64,000 nt of DNA, from contig VBEC01000023.1 of the NCBI GenBank assembly GCA_005883615.1, positions 38,891-102,890 on the forward strand, read 5' to 3'. Positions 7,966 to 15,796 of this stretch are shown one piece after another (position 1 is the stretch's first letter; every line of letters begins with the position of its first letter). Origin of the DNA: Chloroflexota bacterium (lineage in GTDB: Bacteria; Chloroflexota; Limnocylindria; Limnocylindrales; CSP1-4). The notes below the pieces were generated by a model. The model was not told the DNA's origin and ran no database searches. It saw only the letters and a program-made list of their open reading frames with translations. A program made the position numbers and the translations under genes.

Positions 7966-9288
7966 TCAGCCGGCCGCTTCGGACTCTTGCCCGGCGCCGG
8001 ATGTTGGTTCGAGGCCGGGCTGCGTGCCTACCCTCCGCGCTGCCTTTGCCCTGGCCGCCTCCTCGACCACCTCCGGCCACGGCTCGAGGACGTCCGCCAG
8101 GGGGTGCAGCTCCTCGCGGGTCGAGCTCCGGCGAAGGGCCGGGACGTACCAGCTCGCAATCAGGAGCGCAATCGCCAGCCACCAGCCCAGCCCTGGTGCA
8201 ACGCCAGTGATCGCGATGGCGGTCCACAGCCAGACGGATCGCAGCGACAGATACGCGGGCGTGGCGACGACGAAGCCGTGCGCGTAGAGCGACGGAGACG
8301 CAATGACCGTAGCCAGGCCGAGCCTCGTCAGCCCTTCCCGGCCGCGGGCCATGAGCGCAAGGACAACCACGACAGTCGCGACGAGAAGCCACAGCCACTC
8401 GGGGGCGTAATGAGGTAGCCCGATCCCGTAGAGCGAGTTTGGCAGCACCGGCTGCGACTCACGGTACAGCCCCAGCCCCTTGAGCCAATCACTCCAGAGA
8501 CCTACCCCTACCATTGGCAACGTCGCTAACGCGACAAACACGACGAATGCGCCACCAACGGCGAGCTCCAGCAGCCGGCCCTCGCGAATGAGCCACAGGG
8601 TCGTGATCGCGCTGTAGATCTTGAAGACCGGAGCGACGGCCAGACCGGCCGCGCGACGGGCGAACGGCGCCGCCGCGAACAACGCCACCAGCGGGACCAT
8701 CACGTTGCCGACATAAAGGCCCTGCATGAACGGCGGCCACAAGAGCGCCGCAAGGGTCCATCGCCAGCTCAGCCCGAACCGACGCAGGGACCACACCGCG
8801 ATAGCGGTTGAGGCAGCGAGCCAGGCGGCGTCGACGAGCGGCCATGGAAAGGGTGACAGGAGGGCAAACGCCGGCAGCGTGAGGGGCGGATATAGGAATG
8901 GGTAGTTCGAGAGGTCGCCGGGCCGGGCCCGCAACGGTTCGGTCAGGTAGACCGCTTGCCCATCGATGAAGTGCTGCCCGGCCTTGAGGTAGATGTGGAG
9001 GTCGCGCAAGGCCTGGCTCGTGAAGTTGGTGGAGTCTGTGAGCAGGATTCCCCAGATCGCCGCGATCGCGATGTAGGCAACCGGCGTGATTCCTCTGCGG
9101 ACAGCCAGCCAGAGCACACAGGTGAATCCCACCAGGGCCTCCCACAACGGCACCAGGAGGGGCCCATCCGGGGTCGGCACATGCCAGGTGTCGGTGGCGA
9201 GGATGACGTAGCCGGTGACGAGGAGGGCCAGCAGCCAGCCCGGATCGAACCTGGCGGTCACTCGGCGGAGCACGCTCGCGGCGTTCAT
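7966..9288 (-). CDS. Polytopic membrane glycosyltransferase, GT87/DUF2029-like
   Basis: The 440-residue protein has about ten predicted membrane helices, starting at residue 17 (WLLALLVTGYVILA). A soluble loop after helix 3 contains DLHIYLKAGQHFIDGQAVYL, and then YPFLYPPL, the pattern of GT87 polyprenyl-phosphate-mannose-dependent mannosyltransferases. A charged C-terminal tail of about 50 residues ends the protein. It likely transfers a sugar from a lipid carrier on the outer face of the membrane. It lies between paaG and the TetR gene but has its own TAGCCT hexamer eight nt before the ATG. I see no link to phenylacetate metabolism. Confidence 0.75.
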   Translation of the reverse strand: MNAASVLRRVTARFDPGWLLALLVTGYVILATDTWHVPTPDGPLLVPLWEALVGFTCVLWLAVRRGITPVAYIAIAAIWGILLTDSTNFTSQALRDLHIYLKAGQHFIDGQAVYLTEPLRARPGDLSNYPFLYPPLTLPAFALLSPFPWPLVDAAWLAASTAIAVWSLRRFGLSWRWTLAALLWPPFMQGLYVGNVMVPLVALFAAAPFARRAAGLAVAPVFKIYSAITTLWLIREGRLLELAVGGAFVVFVALATLPMVGVGLWSDWLKGLGLYRESQPVLPNSLYGIGLPHYAPEWLWLLVATVVVVLALMARGREGLTRLGLATVIASPSLYAHGFVVATPAYLSLRSVWLWTAIAITGVAPGLGWWLAIALLIASWYVPALRRSSTREELHPLADVLEPWPEVVEEAARAKAARRVGTQPGLEPTSGAGQESEAAG

Positions 9289-9296
9289 CGCGCCCT

Positions 9297-9302
9297 AGGC
9301 TA
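9297..9302 (-). promoter_or_regulatory. -10-like TAGCCT, 8 nt before the GT87-like ATG
   Basis: Minus-strand TAGCCT stands eight bases before ATG 9288. It fits the short-spacing pattern seen at other unit starts in this window and suggests a leaderless transcript separate from paaG. Confidence 0.4.
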
Positions 9303-9313
9303 GCGTCGGCGCC

Positions 9314-10123
9314 TTACTCCCCCGTGAAACGTGGTGTCCGTTTGTCCATGAATGCCATAACGCCTTCACGGTGGTCCGCCGACCGACCGGCGATCCCTTG
9401 GAGGGATGCCTCGTATGCGAGGGCATCCTCGAGCCCGACCTCCTGGGCGCGAGCAAGCGCGCGCTTGGTCATGGCCATGGCGAGTGGCGCGGACGTCGCA
9501 AGTCGCCCAGCCAGCGCGCGGGCCTCGTCCATCAGGCTCTCGCCCGGCACGACGCGGCTGACCAGGCCGAGCCGTGCCGCCTCATCGGCGGGGAGGGGAT
9601 CGCCCGTGAACATCAGCTCGGCTGCCCGCGCCGGCCCGATCAAGCGGGGCAGGAACCAGGTGGAGCCGCTGTCGGGGACAAGACCCACGCGTCCGAATGC
9701 GAGCACGAAGGTCGCGCCATCCGAAGCGAGCCGGAGGTCGGCGGCAAACGCCAGGGATGCGCCGGCGCCCGCGGCCACCCCGTTCACCGCGGCAATCACG
9801 GGCTTGCCGAGCCGGCGAATGGCCAGGATCAGCGGGTTGTAGCGGGCCCGCAGCTCTTCGGCGAGTGTCGGTTCGTTGCCTCCGAATGTCTCGCGCAGGT
9901 CCTGCCCGGCCGAGAAGGCCCGACCCGCGCCGGTGAGGATCACGACCCGCACGGCGCGGTCCCGCCCGGCCCCCCTGATCGTCGCCAGGAGCTCGTCTTT
10001 CATCGTGCGATCCAGTGCGTTCAGCGCATCAGGCCGCGCGAGCGTGATGACGGCGATCGAATCGGCGACGTCGTAGTGGATCGTGCTCAAGGTCGACTTC
10101 GAGCCAGAGCCCGAGCCGGCCAT
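9314..10123 (-). CDS. paaG: Enoyl-CoA isomerase PaaG (1,2-epoxyphenylacetyl-CoA isomerase)
   Basis: Crotonase-family enzyme that isomerises the ring epoxide to the oxepin in phenylacetate catabolism. The oxyanion-hole segments are AFSAGQDLRE near residue 70 and NGVAAGAGASLAFAADLRLA near residue 115. The PaaG hallmark GLVPDSGSTWFLPRLIG follows, with Asp in the position where hydratases have Glu. Length is 269 residues; the first 12 are a Gly/Ser-rich extension. The ATG at 10123 overlaps the stop of the preceding gene as TGATG, indicating coupling. Confidence 0.9.
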   Translation of the reverse strand: MAGSGSGSKSTLSTIHYDVADSIAVITLARPDALNALDRTMKDELLATIRGAGRDRAVRVVILTGAGRAFSAGQDLRETFGGNEPTLAEELRARYNPLILAIRRLGKPVIAAVNGVAAGAGASLAFAADLRLASDGATFVLAFGRVGLVPDSGSTWFLPRLIGPARAAELMFTGDPLPADEAARLGLVSRVVPGESLMDEARALAGRLATSAPLAMAMTKRALARAQEVGLEDALAYEASLQGIAGRSADHREGVMAFMDKRTPRFTGE

Positions 10124-10908
10124 CAGGCGGCGAACTCGACCAGCTGGCCGTCCACGAGCTCGAACACCCGGCGGTCGATCGGCTCGTCGGCAGCTCCGGA
10201 GTGTTCGAGGACGAACTCCCCGAACAGCGCAGCAAACTCCTCGTCGCCCGGACGAAGGCTGCCGGCCAGCAAAAGGAGCCGTTCGGGCAGGCCGATCAGG
10301 ACCCGGCCGCCCTCTCCCAGTTCGCGCACGAGATGCGCTCGGACCTCGGGCAGGAGGATCCGCGCCGCATCGTTCCCCTCGCCCGTGTCCGATGACAGGA
10401 GGCGGCGATGCCCCGAAACTTCATCGGTCCAGGGAGCGGTCGCCGACCAGGCCGCCAGGTTGGCGATCGCCGCGTCCTGGATGTCCTGCGGGGTAATCCG
10501 CCAGGACAGCAGGTGATCGCCGTTGACGATGATGTCGAAGCCACCGGCGGACATGGCGTAGACGACCGCGAGGCCGCACGGGCCTTCGTCGAGCAGCGGC
10601 TGCGTGTAGCTCTTTCCCTGGGCCGCCGCGAGAGCTTCCAGGTCGACGGCCTCGATCGGCATCCCCTGCGTTCCAACCGGGCGAAAGGCCGGGAGGATCA
10701 GACCCGCTGCGGCGCTCCAGTCGTGCTCAGGCGCCAGGGCGGCCGAGCGATGGGCGGACTCTGCGGGGGGAACGTGGCCGCTGACCGGGGCGTTTGGATC
10801 GATTGGCGCGAGTGGATCGGGCGGGGCGTCGCGCAAGGCTCCTTCCGGCGCAACGTCGTCCAGTTCCGCCGGACGGTGATCCAGGGTCCTCTCAGGGTCG
10901 ATGTCCAT
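10123..10908 (-). CDS. DUF1444 (YtpQ)-like protein of unknown function
   Basis: The 261-residue product has a disordered, Pro/Asp-rich N-terminus of about 80 residues. A domain follows with LLDEGPCGLAVVYAMSAGGF and HLLSWRITPQDIQDAAIANL, which resembles the DUF1444 pattern of a short beta-hairpin followed by a conserved helix. The last 100 residues include RVLIGLPERLLLLAGSLRPG, which matches the part of the family that asks whether a value is usable. A clear GGAGG precedes the ATG. The stop overlaps paaG by one base, so it is co-transcribed with pathway enzymes, but no role is known. Family assignment is by eye. Confidence 0.6.
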   Translation of the reverse strand: MDIDPERTLDHRPAELDDVAPEGALRDAPPDPLAPIDPNAPVSGHVPPAESAHRSAALAPEHDWSAAAGLILPAFRPVGTQGMPIEAVDLEALAAAQGKSYTQPLLDEGPCGLAVVYAMSAGGFDIIVNGDHLLSWRITPQDIQDAAIANLAAWSATAPWTDEVSGHRRLLSSDTGEGNDAARILLPEVRAHLVRELGEGGRVLIGLPERLLLLAGSLRPGDEEFAALFGEFVLEHSGAADEPIDRRVFELVDGQLVEFAA

Positions 10909-10968
10909 CAGATCCTCCGTGCGTCCCGGATCCGCGTGCGTCCCGGATCATGCCCATCCCGGAATGGC

Positions 10969-11808
10969 TCAGCCGCCCCTGAAGGCCGGCGCCCGTTTCT
11001 CGACGAAGGCAGCCATCCCTTCGGACTGGTCGTCCGTCGCGAACAACAGGAAGAAATTGCGTCTCTCCAGCTCGAGCCCCACCGACAGCGGCAGCTCGAA
11101 CGCGCCGTTGACCGCATTCTTGGCGGCCATCACGGCGAGAGGCGCCTGCGCCGAGACGCGGCCGGCGAGCTCGAGCGCGGCGTCCAGCGTCTCCTCGGCG
11201 GGGACGACCGCGGTCAACAGGCCCATCAGCTCGGCCTCGCGAGCGGTCATGGTCCGCCCGGTCAGGATGAGCTCCATCGCCCTGGCCTTTCCGATCGCCC
11301 TGGTCAACCGTTGCGTGCCGCCCGCCCCAGGCATCACCCCGAGGCGAATCTCGGGCTGCCCGAACTGCGCGTCCTCGGCCGCCACGATCATGTCACAGGC
11401 CATCGCGAGCTCGCAGCCGCCCCCCAGGGCGACGCCACGGACGGCCGCGATAAGCGGTGTGCGCACCGCCTTGATCCGCTCCCAGCGCGCGAACTCGTTG
11501 TTGCCGAGCAGGGTCACGGGTGTCTGCCGCGCCAATTCGCGAATGTCCGCTCCGGCGGCGAATGCCCGCTCGCCAGAGCCGGTGACGACGATGCAGTGGC
11601 AGGCGGGATCGGCATCGAGCGTCTCGAGCGCGTCGACGAGTTGCCTGAGCAGCTCGAAGTCGAGGGCATTCAATACGTCGGGGCGATCCAGGGTGATCAG
11701 CGCGACGTGCTCCATGGATGCCGCCCGCTGCGTCCCGCCGCCCGATGGCGCAGGCGCAGGGAAGTCGACCCGGATGTAGCGTGCCACGCCCGTCGTCGCC
11801 TCCGTCAC
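10969..11808 (-). CDS. paaF: Enoyl-CoA hydratase PaaF-like
   Basis: Hydrates 2,3-dehydroadipyl-CoA in the lower phenylacetate pathway, if the context is a guide. It is a 279-residue crotonase. Both catalytic glutamates are present: in GVALGGGCELAMACD and in PEIRLGVMPGAGGTQRLTRA. That distinguishes it from the isomerase PaaG next door. AFAAGADIRELA forms the oxyanion hole. The first 30 residues before MEHVALITLDRPDV are non-conserved, and an internal ATG there may be the true start; GTG 11808 gives the longest form. It is 60 nt upstream of the DUF1444-like gene. Confidence 0.85.
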   Translation of the reverse strand: MTEATTGVARYIRVDFPAPAPSGGGTQRAASMEHVALITLDRPDVLNALDFELLRQLVDALETLDADPACHCIVVTGSGERAFAAGADIRELARQTPVTLLGNNEFARWERIKAVRTPLIAAVRGVALGGGCELAMACDMIVAAEDAQFGQPEIRLGVMPGAGGTQRLTRAIGKARAMELILTGRTMTAREAELMGLLTAVVPAEETLDAALELAGRVSAQAPLAVMAAKNAVNGAFELPLSVGLELERRNFFLLFATDDQSEGMAAFVEKRAPAFRGG

Positions 11809-11895
11809 CCAGTGCCTCCCTCGCGGTGCCTGTCCCGCGACAGTATCTCCCGCCCGTGTCCGCCCTGTCGTGGCCTGCAGGCCAGGTCAGCCCGG

Positions 11896-12711
11896 CTAGC
11901 GGCCTGCCCGATCATCGGCGATCTCTTCGGTGCTGCGATAGAAGGCTGCCGCGGCCTCATTGAACAGTCCCGGGCGGCGAGAGACGACTTCGTGCGGGCA
12001 GTCGGGCACGACGAGCAGGCGACCGTCCGGCAGGGTGCGCGCCAGGCCCCACGCGTGGTCGACCGGGGTGAACGGGTCTCGGTCACCAACTGCCACGAGA
12101 GCCGGGGCGTCGGCCCCTCGAAGGTCGCGTGACGACAGCAGCGGCTGCGTCCGAACATCTTCCGAAATGGCCGGCAGGAGGTTGCGCCAGGCATCGGTTC
12201 CCTGGTACGGATCGTGCCTTCGCGCGAGGATCCCCGCCCGGGCCGGGTCGTTGCGGTCGATCCACTCGGGATCCATCAGCCGTCGGGCCACGCTCGCCCG
12301 CGGCTCCCGTTCGGTGGTGATGCCGATGACGATCAGCGTGCGGACCCGTTCCGGGTGGCGAGTGGCGAAAGTCAACGCCGTCATTGCGCCCATCGAGAAC
12401 CCGAGGAGGTGGAAGGTGTCGAGGCTGAGCGCGTCGGCGAACGCGCCAAGGTCCTCGACGAGCATCTCCGTCGAGAAGCCGAGTCGGGCGTCCCACGGAG
12501 TCGTCGCGTGGCCGCGGGCGTCCGGCAGGTAGCACCTGAAGCCCCTGGCAAACAGCGGCAGCTGCGCGGCGAAGTCCTCCCGGCCGCTGGAGGTGGCGCT
12601 GTGAAGGAGGATCACCGGCGGCCCGCTGCCGTGAGCGTCGTAGCCGACCTGGAGCTCGTTGGCCTGGACCGTGAACATCGGTGCGCTGGGCACCGTCGCG
12701 GGATGGGCCAC
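11896..12711 (-). CDS. Alpha/beta-hydrolase fold protein
   Basis: Serine hydrolase of the alpha/beta fold. The nucleophile elbow is GFSMGAM, the oxyanion HG motif is AHGSGPPVILLHSATSS near the N-terminus, the acid is in AVGDRDPFTP and the histidine in VPDCPHEVVSRRPGLF. GTG 12711 overlaps the flavin reductase stop by one base (TAGTG) and gives 271 residues. ATG 12678 would give 260 and begins at the conserved first strand; I cannot choose with certainty. Families of this type include lactonases and 3-oxoadipate enol-lactonase. Coupling to a flavin reductase and closeness to paa genes suggest aromatic catabolism, but the substrate is unknown. Confidence 0.85.
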   Translation of the reverse strand: MAHPATVPSAPMFTVQANELQVGYDAHGSGPPVILLHSATSSGREDFAAQLPLFARGFRCYLPDARGHATTPWDARLGFSTEMLVEDLGAFADALSLDTFHLLGFSMGAMTALTFATRHPERVRTLIVIGITTEREPRASVARRLMDPEWIDRNDPARAGILARRHDPYQGTDAWRNLLPAISEDVRTQPLLSSRDLRGADAPALVAVGDRDPFTPVDHAWGLARTLPDGRLLVVPDCPHEVVSRRPGLFNEAAAAFYRSTEEIADDRAGR

Positions 12712-13235
12712 TAGTCCGCTTTGCCCTCGGGCACCACGCTCTCTGCTCGTTCGACCCGCAGATACCGACGCCGGTAATAGAGCAGCGGCATCGCGTGGTG
12801 CTCCTGGTTGGCAAGCGAATCGACCCGCGCGATGAACAGGTCGTGGTCTCCCACCGAATACCTCTCCGCCACGGTGCACTCCAGGGTCGCGATCGACCCA
12901 TCGATCAGCGGCAGGCCCGTCGGCCCGGGGTGCCATCGGGTCCCGCAGAACTCGTCCCGCCCGGGCGAAACCGGGGCGCCGGCGAAGCAGTCGGCGATCG
13001 CCTGCTGGTCCTCCCCCATGACGTTCACGGCGTACCGTCCGGCGGCGCGAACCGTCGGCGTGATCTTGCGCCGCCGATCGAGGGCAACCATGACCAGCGG
13101 TGGCTCGAGCGAGACCGAGCTCAGCGCGTTTACTGTGATGCCCCATGGCCGCTCGCCTTCGAGCGCCGTCACCACCGTCACGCCGGTCGCGAAATGGCCC
13201 ATGACCTTGCGAAACGTGTCGGCGCTGAACTCCAT
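12711..13235 (-). CDS. Flavin reductase domain protein (HpaC/RutF-like)
   Basis: NAD(P)H:FMN/FAD oxidoreductase that normally supplies reduced flavin to a partner monooxygenase. The 174-residue product begins with FRKVMGHFATGVTVVTALEG, then GITVNALSSVSLEPPLVMVA, both characteristic of the split-barrel flavin reductases. GDHDLFIARVDSL closes the fold. It overlaps the downstream hydrolase gene. No two-component flavin oxygenase is visible in the window. It has a TACACT hexamer seven nt before the ATG, in a 52-nt divergent gap with fumC. Whether it supports the Paa system in place of PaaE is open. Confidence 0.88.
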   Translation of the reverse strand: MEFSADTFRKVMGHFATGVTVVTALEGERPWGITVNALSSVSLEPPLVMVALDRRRKITPTVRAAGRYAVNVMGEDQQAIADCFAGAPVSPGRDEFCGTRWHPGPTGLPLIDGSIATLECTVAERYSVGDHDLFIARVDSLANQEHHAMPLLYYRRRYLRVERAESVVPEGKAD

Positions 13236-13242
13236 CGCTCCC

Positions 13243-13281
13243 AGTGTAGGAGAGGGGATCGCTCGGGCCCGCCTCTACAAT
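13243..13281. promoter_or_regulatory. Divergent short-spaced promoters between flavin reductase and fumC
   Basis: Minus-strand TACACT (13243-13248) ends seven nt before ATG 13235. Plus-strand TACAAT (13276-13281) ends six nt before ATG 13288. Both genes therefore appear to start translation at or next to the transcription start. The whole divergent gap is only 52 nt. Confidence 0.55.
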
Positions 13282-13287
13282 CCGTGC

Positions 13288-14718
13288 ATGCCCGACCCGT
13301 CAGATACAGCCGGTCCGACCCGCACGGAGACACGCATGGAGCGCGACTCGATGGGCGAGGTCCAGGTGCCGGCTGACGCGCTTTACGGCGCTTCGACGCA
13401 GCGCGCGGTGCTCAACTTCCCGATCTCGGGCCAGTCCTTTCCGCGGCGCTTCCTGCGCGCGATGGCGTTGATCAAGCGAGCCGCGGCCGAGACGAACGCA
13501 GACCTGCGACTGCTCGACCAGGCGAAGGCGGACGCCATCGCTTCGGCGGCGGCCGAGGTCGCCGAGGGGGGCAACGACGATCAGTTCCCCATCGACGTGT
13601 ATCAGACCGGATCCGGCACGTCCACGAATACGAACTTCAACGAGGTGATCGCCCACCTCGCCACGGAGCGGTTGGACGGAGGCGCGACGGTCCATCCCAA
13701 TGACGACGTCAATCGCTGTCAGAGCTCCAACGATGTCGTGCCGACGGCGATGCAGCTGGCGGCCGCGATGGCGATCGAGGAGGAGCTGCTGCCGGCCCTC
13801 GAGCGACTGCGTACTGCTATCGAAGCCAAGGCCGACGAGTTCTGGCCGATCGTCAAGACGGGGCGCACGCACCTCCAGGACGCAACGCCGATCCGACTTG
13901 GCCAGGAATTCCGGGGTTATGCAGGCCAGCTCGAGGAGTCGATCCGTCGGGCGAAGGCCGCCCAGTCGGAGCTGCTCGTGGTCCCTCTTGGTGGGACGGC
14001 AGTGGGAACGGGGATCAATGCACATCCCGAGTTCGCGAAGCGCACGACGCGTCGGCTCTCGAAGTCGACAGGACTCGAAGTCCGGGAGGCCGAAAATCAC
14101 TTCCACGCCCAGGGCTCCCTGGACGCGGTGATTGCCGCTCACGGCGGCCTGCGAACGATCGCGCTGTCGCTCTGGAAGATCGCCTCCGATGTCCGGCTGA
14201 TGGGAATGGGGCCACGGGCGGGTATCGGCGAGCTCGCCCTGCCGGAGACGCAGCCGGGGTCCTCGATCATGCCTGGCAAGGTGAATCCGGTGATCGTCGA
14301 GAGCCTGACGATGGTCGTGGCGCGCGTCGTCGGCAACGACGCCACCATCGCCTTCTGTCAGACCGGCAGCTTCCTCGAGTTGAATGTGATGATGCCTGTG
14401 GCCGCCGTCTCGCTGCTCGAGTCCATCTCGTTGTTGGCCGCCTCGGCGCGGAATTTCGCGACGCGCGCGATTGACGGGCTGCAAGCCACGGACCGCGGGC
14501 CTCACCTCGTCGAGCAGGGCTTGATGCTGGCCACGGCGCTCGCTCCCGTCATCGGTTACGACGAAGCCGCCAAGCTCGCCAAGGAAGCACTGCGCACGGG
14601 GCGCACCATTCGCGAACTGGCGGTCGAGCGTGGCATCGCTGCCGATCGCCTGGACGAGATCCTGGATCCCGCCCGAATGACCGAGCCGGGCTTCGACCAT
14701 GGCGGAGAGGGCGGCTGA
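13288..14718 (+). CDS. fumC: Fumarate hydratase class II
   Basis: Reversible hydration of fumarate to malate in the citric acid cycle, cytosolic homotetramer. The signature GSSIMPGKVNPV lies near residue 330. Substrate-site segments TGSGTSTNTNFNEV, HPNDDVNRCQSSNDVVPT and KTGRTHLQDATP are all present. Length of 476 residues is close to the usual 460; the extra residues are at the N-terminus (MPDPSDTAGPTRTET). The ATG is six nt after TACAAT, which argues for this start despite the unconserved first residues. An alternative is MERDSMGEVQVP at residue 17. It is iron-independent, unlike class I fumarases. Confidence 0.95.
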   Translation: MPDPSDTAGPTRTETRMERDSMGEVQVPADALYGASTQRAVLNFPISGQSFPRRFLRAMALIKRAAAETNADLRLLDQAKADAIASAAAEVAEGGNDDQFPIDVYQTGSGTSTNTNFNEVIAHLATERLDGGATVHPNDDVNRCQSSNDVVPTAMQLAAAMAIEEELLPALERLRTAIEAKADEFWPIVKTGRTHLQDATPIRLGQEFRGYAGQLEESIRRAKAAQSELLVVPLGGTAVGTGINAHPEFAKRTTRRLSKSTGLEVREAENHFHAQGSLDAVIAAHGGLRTIALSLWKIASDVRLMGMGPRAGIGELALPETQPGSSIMPGKVNPVIVESLTMVVARVVGNDATIAFCQTGSFLELNVMMPVAAVSLLESISLLAASARNFATRAIDGLQATDRGPHLVEQGLMLATALAPVIGYDEAAKLAKEALRTGRTIRELAVERGIAADRLDEILDPARMTEPGFDHGGEGG

Positions 14719-14765
14719 CCCCCAGCCTTCGAGACTCAGCCTTCGAGGCGACGGACCGGTCACGT

Positions 14766-14771
14766 TACAAT
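14766..14771 (+). promoter_or_regulatory. -10-like TACAAT, 8 nt before ATG 14780
   Basis: TACAAT is the same hexamer used ahead of fumC and paaJ and is placed eight bases before the ATG. It indicates that the following gene has its own leaderless transcript, although it is only 61 nt after fumC. Confidence 0.5.
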
Positions 14772-14779
14772 CCCGCCCG

Positions 14780-15562
14780 ATGACGGAGCCTCGCGCCTGG
14801 GATCGCGCTGCGCTCGTGCCCGCCCCGCGCGAAGGCAGGCGGCCACGGCCGGAGATGGTCGCGCTCGAACCTGGCATCCCGACCGTCGCCCAGCTGTTCA
14901 CCTTCATGCGCGATGCCGAACTGCGCTTCGACGCACTGCGCATGCGGATCGAGGAGCACACCGCCACGGCGCGCGGCGACCACCTCGTCGTGATGAATCT
15001 CCTGATGCGCCATCCCGGCCAGGCGCGCGTCACCACCTCGGAGCCCGAGCGCGGCATAGCCAGCAACTTCGACCTCTGGATCTCCGACGGTGAGACGGTT
15101 CGGACCTACTCCGCTCAGCACAAGCTCGGCACCGAGCGGCCGGTTCGCCATGCCGTGCGCGGCCTGGACGGGGACTTTCCCGGCATGTCGCGCGTCTACT
15201 GGCCGCGCACGACTTTGCCCATGGAGACGCTGCCGGATCTTTTCGTCCATCCGGCCGGCTACTGCCAGAACGTCCTCGCCACAGGCCGGTGTCACATTGC
15301 GGGCACCGCGGAAGTGCTCGACCGTGAGGCAATCCAGCTGGATTGCGAGCATCCCCGGACCATCGAGGTCTCCGCCGACAGGCCTGACTTCCGCATTTCG
15401 ATGACGGTCGATCGCGCCACCGGCATCATCACCCGCCTGATCGAGTCGATCGGCGGCGAGGTCACCCGCCTTGCGGAGGTGGTCGATCTCGGCCCCGACG
15501 CTCCGCTGCCGCCAACGGCCTTCGAGTTCTCGTTCCCATCGGGAACGACGATGCTCTTCTAG
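14780..15562 (+). CDS. Conserved hypothetical protein, possible LolA/RseB-like fold
   Basis: A 260-residue protein with no signal peptide or membrane segment. Residues 40-110 contain MRDAELRFDALRMRIEEHTA followed by alternating hydrophobic strands (LVVMNLLMRHPGQARVTTSE, then FDLWISDGETVRTYSAQHKL). This looks like the large beta-sheet of lipoprotein-sorting or sigma-factor-regulating proteins of the LolA/RseB type. The last third (ISMTVDRATGIITRLIESIG) continues the strand pattern. I infer fold similarity only. It stands between fumC and the permease leader, with its own promoter-like element. Confidence 0.7.
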   Translation: MTEPRAWDRAALVPAPREGRRPRPEMVALEPGIPTVAQLFTFMRDAELRFDALRMRIEEHTATARGDHLVVMNLLMRHPGQARVTTSEPERGIASNFDLWISDGETVRTYSAQHKLGTERPVRHAVRGLDGDFPGMSRVYWPRTTLPMETLPDLFVHPAGYCQNVLATGRCHIAGTAEVLDREAIQLDCEHPRTIEVSADRPDFRISMTVDRATGIITRLIESIGGEVTRLAEVVDLGPDAPLPPTAFEFSFPSGTTMLF

Positions 15563-15613
15563 CGCGGGCGGACGGTCCTCGGCTCTCGGTCAGTGGGGGC
15601 TTGCGCCCTCTCG

Positions 15614-15796
15614 TATAGTCGCCGCATTGCAGCCGGCCACCCCCGGCGCAGTGGAGGTCGAGGGAACGCCGCGGGACCGGCGCGAGTGGTGGCTCGATTC
15701 CGTCCCGGTGCAAGGAGGTCTCGCCACGCGGGCGAGGTGAAGCTGCGGATAGCGTCCTGCGGCAGCCTTTCGCTCGTCGTTGAGAGGGAGGATTCC
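15614..15796 (+). promoter_or_regulatory. Promoter-like TATAGT and structured 5' leader of the permease gene
   Basis: TATAGT (15614-15619) is followed by about 175 nt before the permease ATG. Three hairpins can be drawn. Hairpin 1 pairs CGGGAC 15672-15677 with GTCCCG 15702-15707 and encloses CGAG/CTCG (15683-15686, 15693-15696). Hairpin 2 pairs CTCGCC 15720-15725 with GGCGAG 15731-15736. Hairpin 3 pairs GCTGC 15742-15746 plus GGA with TCC plus GCAGC 15762-15766. A purine-rich Shine-Dalgarno follows. The leader does not match a riboswitch class I know, and a cis-acting RNA or simple attenuation is possible. Confidence 0.5.

Noticed and set aside
13300..15066. Long antisense open frame across fumC
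   Set aside because: High GC suppresses stops in the opposite strand; the plus frame has full fumarase motifs while the antisense protein has no similarity.
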